In this document: positions 5,599 through 10,464 of the stretch, in pieces
How the letters are laid out: the number at the start of each line of letters is the position of its first letter
Numbering within the stretch: position 1 is the stretch's first letter
Origin: Methylobacteriaceae bacterium
GTDB lineage: Bacteria > Pseudomonadota > Alphaproteobacteria > Rhizobiales > Beijerinckiaceae
Direction: 5' to 3'
Assembly: GCA_031272615.1 (NCBI GenBank)
Contig: JAISTL010000118.1
Span: 1-10,464, forward strand
DNA length: 10,464 nt
Program-made: the position numbers and the translations under genes
Notes under the pieces: model-generated
What the model was told of the DNA's origin: nothing
What the model saw: the letters and a program-made list of their open reading frames with translations, nothing else
The model's database searches: none

Positions 5599-6453
5599 AT
5601 GGAAGAGGAACGGATTGTTTATGTGAACGGCGCGTTCGTCAGGGAGACGGAGGCCAGAATTTCCGTTTTTGACCGCGGATTTCTGTTCGCCGACGGAATC
5701 TATGAAGTGAGCGCCGTTCTTGACGGGAAACTGGTGGACAATGTCAACCATATGGAACGTCTGGAGCGCTCGCTCAGGGAAATCCGCATGGCCAACCCCC
5801 ATTCCCGCGAACAGTGGGTGGAGTTGCAGAAGGAGCTGGTACGGCGTAACAATCTGGTCAACGGCTTGGTGTATATGGAAGTGACCCGCGGCGCCGCCGA
5901 TCGGGATTTTCATTTTCCGCCGGCCGGAACACCGGCGACGGTGGTCATGTTCACCCAGGCTTTTGAATATGAGCATACAGCCAAAACCGCGAGCGGCGTT
6001 ACGGTGGTCACCGTTGCCGATTTGCGCTGGGCGCGGCGCGACATCAAGACCATCAACCTGTTGGCGCAGGTGCTCGCCAAACAGCACGCCCTGGAAGCGG
6101 GCGCCGATGAGGTGTGGATGGTGCAGGACGGTTTCGTCACCGAAGGCGGCTCCTCGTCATCGTTCATCGTCACCAAAGCGGGCAGCATCGTCACCCGGCC
6201 GCTCTCCCACTCCATTCTGCCCAGCATCACCCGCAAGGCGCTGCTGAAGCTGGCCCAGGAGCAGAAACTGGCCGTCGAGGAACGCCTGTTCACCGTCGAG
6301 GAGGCGCAAAAGGCCGTGGAAGCGTTCATGGCCAGCGCCACCTCCATCGCCCTGTCGGTGGTGTCCATTGACGGCAAACCGGTGGGTGACGGCAAGCCGG
6401 GGCCGCTGGCGGCGCGGCTCAGGGAACTCTACTTCGATATGGCCCGGGCGTGA
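5599..6453 (+). CDS. dat: D-amino-acid aminotransferase (PLP fold type IV)
   Basis: A 284-residue class IV aminotransferase that interconverts D-alanine or other D-amino acids and 2-oxo acids in the cytoplasm, linked to D-Ala/D-Glu supply for peptidoglycan. The PLP lysine is K150 in RRDIKTINLLAQVLAKQ; the pyridine-N contact is E182 in VTEGGSSSS; the phosphate-binding loop is ILPSITR (206-212). FDRGFLFADGIYEV (24-37) and MEVTRG (93-98) are family landmarks. In Bacillus DAAT the carboxylate-binding Arg and His lie in a P-R-N-H-V-F-P segment; here it reads DRDFHFP (101-107), with Phe at the His position, so substrate range may differ. D-amino acid specificity is favoured over branched-chain aminotransferase or aminodeoxychorismate lyase by the overall pattern. 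The start ATG follows GGGAGA by eight bases. The quinone reductase gene follows 33 bases later, probably co-transcribed. Confidence 0.9.
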   Translation: MEEERIVYVNGAFVRETEARISVFDRGFLFADGIYEVSAVLDGKLVDNVNHMERLERSLREIRMANPHSREQWVELQKELVRRNNLVNGLVYMEVTRGAADRDFHFPPAGTPATVVMFTQAFEYEHTAKTASGVTVVTVADLRWARRDIKTINLLAQVLAKQHALEAGADEVWMVQDGFVTEGGSSSSFIVTKAGSIVTRPLSHSILPSITRKALLKLAQEQKLAVEERLFTVEEAQKAVEAFMASATSIALSVVSIDGKPVGDGKPGPLAARLRELYFDMARA

Positions 6454-6486
6454 ATCCCGCTGAAACCGGCGAAAGGAAGCCCTGAG

Positions 6487-7143
6487 ATGAAGGTTCTGGT
6501 GGTGTGCGGGCACCCGCGCACGGAGAGTTTTTGCGCCGCCCTGGCTCAGGCCTATGCCGACGGCGCGGCGGCGGCGGGGCACGAGGTGCGCCTCCGCCTG
6601 CTGGCGAATGTGCCGGTGGATCTGGAACCTCCGAGCATGACGCCGGACCCTTCGGCCGTGGCGGAGTGGGCGCGCGAAGCGCAGGCGGATGTGCTGTGGT
6701 GTGACCATCTGAGTGTGGTGACGCCCATGTATTGGGGCATGGTGTCCGCGACGCTCAAGGCGTGGATTGACCGCGTCTTCACCTCCGGTTTCGCCTATAA
6801 ATTCCATTCAGGCAAACCGTGGCCGGATAAACTCCTTGCCGGGCGCTCGGCCATGGTGATCATCACGTCGGATACGCCGTGGTTCGTGTTTCGCTGGGTG
6901 TGGGGCGCGCCGCTGATCAAGCAGTTCCGGCACCAGATTTTCGGGTTGTGCGGCTTCAAGCCCGTCCGCTTCACCTATTTCGCCATGATGATACGCTCCA
7001 CGCCGGAAAAACGTCAGCACTGGCTTGAAATCACGCGCAAAAAAGGCGCGAAGCCGGAAGCCCCGGCAGTGTCCGCTGCGACCGCTTCGTCTTCGTCCAC
7101 CGCGTCCACCGGCGCACAAGAATGCGTCGTTCCCCGGGAATGA
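6487..7143 (+). CDS. Flavodoxin-fold NAD(P)H:quinone oxidoreductase-like protein
   Basis: A 218-residue member of the NQO1/MdaB/KefF-like flavodoxin-fold family, which uses FMN or FAD and NAD(P)H for two-electron reduction of quinones or related compounds. Residues 1-16 (MKVLVVCGHPRTESFC) are the first strand and phosphate-binding loop. TPMYWGMVSATLKAWIDRVF (79-98) is the characteristic second flavin/active-site stretch. TSDTPWFVFRWVWGAP (127-142) is rich in aromatics and typical of this subgroup. The start is supported by AAGGAAG eight bases upstream. The last 30 or so residues (after KKGAKPEAPA) are low-complexity Ser/Ala/Thr ending in GAQECVVPRE. The final codons and stop lie in a palindrome, suggesting the natural C-terminus was replaced. 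It is downstream of dat on the same strand and converges on gmk, only 14 bases apart. Confidence 0.88.
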   Translation: MKVLVVCGHPRTESFCAALAQAYADGAAAAGHEVRLRLLANVPVDLEPPSMTPDPSAVAEWAREAQADVLWCDHLSVVTPMYWGMVSATLKAWIDRVFTSGFAYKFHSGKPWPDKLLAGRSAMVIITSDTPWFVFRWVWGAPLIKQFRHQIFGLCGFKPVRFTYFAMMIRSTPEKRQHWLEITRKKGAKPEAPAVSAATASSSSTASTGAQECVVPRE

Positions 7144-7145
7144 CG
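7125..7145. repeat. REP-like palindrome containing a gene's stop codon
   Basis: CGTCGTTC (7125-7132) pairs with GAATGACG (7138-7145) over the loop CCCGG (one G-T wobble). It includes the TGA (7141-7143) of the quinone reductase gene. Its look, with GTCATTCCC/GGGAATGAC-type arms, matches a widespread proteobacterial intergenic palindrome that I know from memory. It may also act as the weak bidirectional transcript end between the convergent reductase and gmk genes, though no T-run follows on either side. Confidence 0.5.
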
Positions 7146-7157
7146 GCGTTACCCGTC

Positions 7158-7835
7158 TCACGCCCCGGTCAGTGTTTTGCCTTCCGTCAGCAGGGAGTCG
7201 ATCAGCGCCTCGATGGAGGTCTGGCGTTTTCGCTTCAGGCGTTCCGCCGCCAGAATGTCCTTGAGTTCCGAAAACACCCGGTCCAGGTCGTCGTTGACCA
7301 GCACATAATCATAATGATGCCATTGGGCGATTTCCGTCGCGGCGTTCTTCAGGCGTTTGGCGATGGTTTCGGCGCTGTCCTCCGCCCGCCGTTCCAAGCG
7401 GGATTTCAGTTCCTTCATCGACGGCGGCAGCACGAACACGCTGACGACGTCCTCCGCCAGCTTTTCGATGACCTGCAACGTGCCCTGCCAGTCGATGTCG
7501 AAGATGACGTCGCGGCCTTCGCTCAGGGCCTGCTCCACCGGGGCCCGGGGCGTGGCGTAGAAATTGCCGTGTACTTCCGCCCATTCCAGGAATTCGCCGC
7601 GGCCGCGCTTCGCCTCGAAGTCGTCGCGGCTGACGAAATAATAGTGCACCCCCTCGATTTCCGAGTGCCGCCGCGGCCGGGTGGTGGCGGAAATGGAGAG
7701 GGTCAGCTGCGGGTCGGCCGCCAGCAGACACTTGGTCAGAGTCGATTTGCCGGCGCCCGAGGGCGACGACAGGATAAACAGCAGCCCCCGGCGTTGAAAG
7801 GAGGCGGGCAGGGCGGCGCGTGCGTCCGGCGTCAT
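7158..7835 (-). CDS. gmk: Guanylate kinase
   Basis: A 225-residue guanylate kinase: ATP-dependent phosphorylation of GMP to GDP, an essential step in guanine nucleotide synthesis, in the cytoplasm. Walker A reads SSPSGAGKST (23-32). The GMP-binding set is complete: SATTRPRR (49-56), EGVHYYFVS (61-69), EFLEWAEVHGNFYATP (81-96) and the DIDWQG motif (113-118). VLVNDDLD (178-185) is the conserved C-terminal element. The usual start is ATG 7835; the frame is open further upstream, but that part reads as shadow of yicC. Only four bases separate it from the yicC stop, and its GGAG lies inside the end of yicC, so the two are one operon with coupled translation. Length is slightly above the usual 205-210 because of a short N-terminal extension and a C-terminal tail. 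Confidence 0.97.
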   Translation of the reverse strand: MTPDARAALPASFQRRGLLFILSSPSGAGKSTLTKCLLAADPQLTLSISATTRPRRHSEIEGVHYYFVSRDDFEAKRGRGEFLEWAEVHGNFYATPRAPVEQALSEGRDVIFDIDWQGTLQVIEKLAEDVVSVFVLPPSMKELKSRLERRAEDSAETIAKRLKNAATEIAQWHHYDYVLVNDDLDRVFSELKDILAAERLKRKRQTSIEALIDSLLTEGKTLTGA

Positions 7836-7839
7836 GGCG

Positions 7840-8724
7840 TTACTCCACATTCTGAACCTGTTCGCGGAACTGCTCCACCACCCCCTTGATGGTGAGGCCG
7901 ATGCGCGAAAGGGAAACATCGTTGGCTTTGGCGCAGAAGGTGTTGGCCTCGCGCCCGCATTCCTGCGCCAGAAAATCCAGCTGGCGCCCCACCGCCGTCG
8001 TGCTGCTGGTGAGGGCGCGCACCGCGTCGATGTGGGCGATGAGGCGGTCCAGTTCTTCCCGCACGTCGGCCCGCGCCGCAATCAGCACCGCCTCCTGGTG
8101 CAGACGATCCGGATCGAGGGAATGACTGCCGCCGAGGAGATCGGCGATTTGTTTGGAGAGCTTCTCGCGGACGGCCTCGGGCGAGCGCGCCGGATGGGCG
8201 TCGGCCTGGCGCACCAGCTCTTCCAACTGGTCCATCTGCTTCAGAATGATCTCCTCCAGCGCCTGGCCCTCCCGCCGGCGCGTCTCCTTGAGCGCGGCCA
8301 CCAGGTCGGTTCCGGCGGCGTTGAGCGCGGTGGTGACCGCCTCTTCCCCGGCCGGGTCCGGCCCTTCGTCCACCCGGACAATTCCCGGCGCCGCCAGCAG
8401 GCCGTCCAGAGTCGCCACGCCGACGCAGTCCGGCAGCGGGATACGGGCGAGCCGATCGAGCAGCGCGGTGAGCGCCTCTTCGTCGATGCTCACCCGCGGC
8501 GCCGAGTCGCTGCGGTTCACCGAGAGCGTCAGCTGGCACTGGCCGCGAGCCAGGGATTTCTGCATCACGCCGCGGATGTGCTCCACCACGGCGTCAAACC
8601 CCGAGGGGGTGCGGGCTCTCAGTTCCAGGGTGCGCCCGTTCACGGATTTCAGCTCCATGGTCCACTGGAAACTGTCAACGGTGCCGCCGGCGCGGGCGAA
8701 ACCGGTCATGCTGGAAAGTGCCAT
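7840..8724 (-). CDS. yicC: YicC/YloC family endoribonuclease
   Basis: A 294-residue member of the YicC family, recently described as endoribonucleases acting on RNA, including small RNAs such as RyhB in E. coli (family knowledge). The N-terminus SSMTGFARAGG (4-14) and VNGRTLELRARTP (28-40) are the family's first domain. The C-terminal domain (DUF1732) ends in the characteristic FCAKANDVSLSR (263-274) and IKGVVEQFREQVQNVE (279-294). The start is ATG 8724, eight bases after GAGGGGAG; the frame open to 8841 is not used. It is first of the two-gene yicC-gmk operon, an arrangement common in bacteria, and has its own promoter in the region shared with potG. Confidence 0.95.
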   Translation of the reverse strand: MALSSMTGFARAGGTVDSFQWTMELKSVNGRTLELRARTPSGFDAVVEHIRGVMQKSLARGQCQLTLSVNRSDSAPRVSIDEEALTALLDRLARIPLPDCVGVATLDGLLAAPGIVRVDEGPDPAGEEAVTTALNAAGTDLVAALKETRRREGQALEEIILKQMDQLEELVRQADAHPARSPEAVREKLSKQIADLLGGSHSLDPDRLHQEAVLIAARADVREELDRLIAHIDAVRALTSSTTAVGRQLDFLAQECGREANTFCAKANDVSLSRIGLTIKGVVEQFREQVQNVE

Positions 8725-8760
8725 CAGTCCGCTCCCCTCATCTGTCTTTCGCGTACCGCT

Positions 8761-8789
8761 GCTATGCGACAGCTTGGCGCGTCTGTCAA
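8761..8789 (-). promoter_or_regulatory. Promoter of yicC-gmk
   Basis: On the minus strand a perfect TTGACA (complement of 8784-8789) and CATAGC (complement of 8761-8766) are 17 bp apart, about 35 bases upstream of the yicC start codon. The -35 box is perfect, the -10 weak (three of six). The spacing and place make it the best candidate. Confidence 0.55.
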
Positions 8790-8840
8790 ATGCCGACAGC
8801 AAACCGACCAAAAATCTGAAATCCAAATCCAAAATTCCCA

Positions 8841-8869
8841 TTGCAGTCCGGGGGTTCTCGTTCTATGAG
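8841..8869 (+). promoter_or_regulatory. Candidate promoter of the potGH operon
   Basis: TTGCAG (8841-8846) and TATGAG (8864-8869) are separated by 17 bp, about 55 bases upstream of the potG start. It lies back to back with the yicC promoter in an interval (8725-8922) that has no gene. A short AT-rich run with a doubled AAATCC motif (8818-8829) separates the two promoters. Confidence 0.45.
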
Positions 8870-8922
8870 AGCGCCCTGAATCGGGAGTCTCCGGTGCACT
8901 TGTTGAGAAGGGTTTACATGGA

Positions 8923-10110
8923 GTGAACACGCAGTCCGCATCCGCCCCGCCGCGATCCGCCCCCCCCGTGCCGACAATGCGCAATTTCGCGCCGTGGAAT
9001 GACCCGGCTGCGGTGCCGCTCATCCGCTTGCGCAATGTCACCAAGCATTTCGGCAGCACGGTCGCGGTCAACAATCTGTCGTTCGACATTTATGAAAACG
9101 AATTCTTCTGCCTGCTGGGCCCGTCGGGCTGCGGCAAGAGCACGCTGATGCGCATGATCGCCGGCTTCGAGGAGCCGACCTCCGGGCTCATCACCCTCGA
9201 CGGCAAGGATCTCGCCGGCGTGCCGCCCTACCGGCGCAACATCAACATGATGTTCCAGTCCTACGCGCTGTTTCCGCACATGAATGTGGAGAAGAACATC
9301 GCCTTCGGCCTCAAGCAGGAAGGCATGGCGAAAGACCTTATCGCCGAGCGCGTCGGCGAGATGCTGCGTCTGGTGCAGCTGGAACCCCTGGCCCACCGCT
9401 ATCCCGACCAGCTCTCCGGCGGGCAGAAACAGCGCGTCGCCCTGGCCCGGGCGCTCGCCAAGCGGCCGCGGGTGATTCTGCTGGATGAGCCGCTGGGCGC
9501 GCTGGACAAGAAACTGCGGGAGGAAACCCAGTTCGAGCTCATCGATATCCAGGTGTCGTCGGGCACCACCTTCGTGGTCGTCACCCACGACCAGGAGGAA
9601 GCCATGACCATGGCTGACCGCATCGCCGTGATGAATCTCGGCAATGTTGTCCAGGTCGGCACCCCGGCGGAGATTTACGAGCAGCCGAAAACCCGCTTCA
9701 TCGCCGAGTTCGTCGGCGACGTGAACATTCTCGAGGGCAAGGTGGTCAAGCAGACCGAAGACGGCCTGTGGCACGTCGCCTGCGCCTCTTCCGTTTCCGA
9801 TCTCATCATCGACGATCCCGACGAGGTGCTGGAGGCGGGGCAGGCGGTGGCCATCGCCGTGCGCCCCGAAAAAATGACCATCAGCCACGAGAACGACGCC
9901 CCCGAGGGCGAACCCAACCAGCTCAAGGGCGAGGTGTGGGATGTCGGTTACCTCGGGGACTGGACGGTGTACCGCATCAAGCTGGATACGGGGGAGTTCA
10001 TGCGCGTGTCCCAGGCCAATGTCGCCCGTCTGCGGGATGTGCCCTTCGATTGGGAAGACCGGGTGGTGATGTCGTTCAAACCCGGCGCCGCCATCATTCT
10101 GTCGCAGTGA
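8923..10110 (+). CDS. potG: Putrescine/polyamine ABC transporter ATP-binding protein PotG
   Basis: A 395-residue ATPase of a spermidine/putrescine importer at the inner membrane. Walker A GPSGCGKST (66-74), the Q-loop in MFQSYALFPHM (Q112), the signature LSGGQKQR (164-171), Walker B VILLDEP (184-190), LGALDKKLR and switch His222 in VTHDQEEAMTM are all intact. The C-terminal third is the TOBE-type regulatory domain (RPEKM, YLGDWTVYRIKL). VPPYRRNINMMFQSYALFPHMNVEKNIAFGLKQ-type wording is that of PotG rather than of sugar ATPases. The start is GTG 8923 with GAGAAGGG ten bases before. The first 30 residues are a proline/alanine-rich extension before the domain begins at LIRLRNVTKHFG, so a start further in is possible but lacks an obvious site. 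It is followed seven bases later by the permease gene. Confidence 0.93.
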   Translation: MNTQSASAPPRSAPPVPTMRNFAPWNDPAAVPLIRLRNVTKHFGSTVAVNNLSFDIYENEFFCLLGPSGCGKSTLMRMIAGFEEPTSGLITLDGKDLAGVPPYRRNINMMFQSYALFPHMNVEKNIAFGLKQEGMAKDLIAERVGEMLRLVQLEPLAHRYPDQLSGGQKQRVALARALAKRPRVILLDEPLGALDKKLREETQFELIDIQVSSGTTFVVVTHDQEEAMTMADRIAVMNLGNVVQVGTPAEIYEQPKTRFIAEFVGDVNILEGKVVKQTEDGLWHVACASSVSDLIIDDPDEVLEAGQAVAIAVRPEKMTISHENDAPEGEPNQLKGEVWDVGYLGDWTVYRIKLDTGEFMRVSQANVARLRDVPFDWEDRVVMSFKPGAAIILSQ

Positions 10111-10117
10111 CGCGCCC

Positions 10118-10464
10118 ATGAACACGTCGCCGAAACTCTCCGCCCGTATCGCCCGCGCCGTCGTTCCGGCGATTCCCTGCCTGTGGCTGCTGGCCCTGTT
10201 CGTCACGCCGTTCGTCATCGTTCTCAAGATGAGCCTGTCCGACGTCGCCATCGCCCAGCCGCCCTATACGCCGCTGTTTGACTTCGGCGCCCTCGGGGAG
10301 TTCCTGTCCGGGCTGGACATGGAAAACTACGAGATGCTGCTGGGGGTGCCGCCCCTCCATTTTATCCATGTGCTGCTTCTGGCGGTGGTGGTCTATGGGC
10401 TGGGGGTGCCGCTTGCCCTCTATATCGCCGTCGAACGCGGCCCGCGCCGCGCCGCCGTCGTGCT
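10118..10464 (+). CDS. potH: PotH-type polyamine ABC transporter permease (5' part, cut by window end)
   Basis: An open frame from ATG 10118 runs off the window after 115 codons. It begins MNTSPKLSARIARAVVPAI, followed by a first membrane segment (CLWLLALFVTPFVIVLK) and the PotH landmark VLKMSLSDVAIAQPPYTPLF, which in family members follows that segment. A second hydrophobic stretch FIHVLLLAVVVYGLGVPLAL is the next transmembrane helix. As an inner-membrane subunit it would pair with PotI and be powered by PotG, whose gene stops seven bases upstream. No clear Shine-Dalgarno is visible, in keeping with coupled translation. A periplasmic binding protein and PotI are expected beyond or elsewhere. 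Confidence 0.88.
   Translation, partial: MNTSPKLSARIARAVVPAIPCLWLLALFVTPFVIVLKMSLSDVAIAQPPYTPLFDFGALGEFLSGLDMENYEMLLGVPPLHFIHVLLLAVVVYGLGVPLALYIAVERGPRRAAVV

Noticed and set aside
8918..8926. Mini-ORF ATG-GAG-TGA overlapping the potG start
   Set aside because: A two-codon ORF overlapping a GTG start can arise by chance, and the Shine-Dalgarno distance fits the GTG.
8914..10251. 445-residue minus-strand frame opposite potG
   Set aside because: It is the antisense shadow of a complete PotG with every ABC motif, rich in His/Gly/Arg as GC-rich shadows are.
1..10464. CRISPR array, tRNA, rRNA or insertion sequence
   Set aside because: I saw no regularly spaced repeats, no tRNA cloverleaf, no rRNA-like stretch and no transposase motifs on either strand.

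Overview
The window looks like ordinary chromosomal DNA from a GC-rich alphaproteobacterium. This rests on codon use and on gene types (a PotG/PotH-type polyamine transporter, a yicC-gmk pair, a D-amino-acid aminotransferase, and a small secreted protein beside RNase T2). It is an inference without a phylogenetic marker. Two stretches are clearly richer in AT, about 1-400 and 3130-3300, and both lie next to decayed or foreign DNA.

Layout. Positions 1-421 hold no convincing gene, only short repeats, palindromes and a likely promoter. Positions 422-1107 carry two scraps that look phage-derived: a small intact ORF with a good ribosome binding site, and a 3'-truncated gene that runs tail to tail into rlmJ. 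Positions 3105-1108 are a minus-strand operon: a small secreted protein, a secreted RNase T2, and RlmJ (23S rRNA m6A methyltransferase). Positions 3106-3925 are non-coding apart from a VOC/glyoxalase-family pseudogene broken over three reading frames and two strong GC-rich palindromes.

A well-formed promoter at 3926-3954 then drives a secreted, cofactor-motif-poor nitroreductase-like protein (4025-4636). It converges on a shortened Tat-exported ApbE-like protein (5357-4665). Next come a D-amino-acid aminotransferase and a flavodoxin-fold quinone reductase (5599-7143, plus). The reductase ends in a REP-like palindrome that supplies its stop codon. The minus-strand pair yicC-gmk (8724-7158) follows. 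A divergent promoter region then leads into potG and the start of potH, which is cut by the window end.

How the genes work together. Most of the window is housekeeping: rRNA modification, extracytoplasmic RNA degradation, guanylate synthesis, D-amino acid metabolism and polyamine uptake. I found no clear new defence, mobile or biosynthetic system. The most unusual protein pair is the divergent nitroreductase-like protein facing the reduced ApbE-like protein: both are predicted to be exported, and both depart from the usual flavin-related motifs. The phage scraps, the pseudogene and the palindrome-made gene end show local genome decay and rearrangement.
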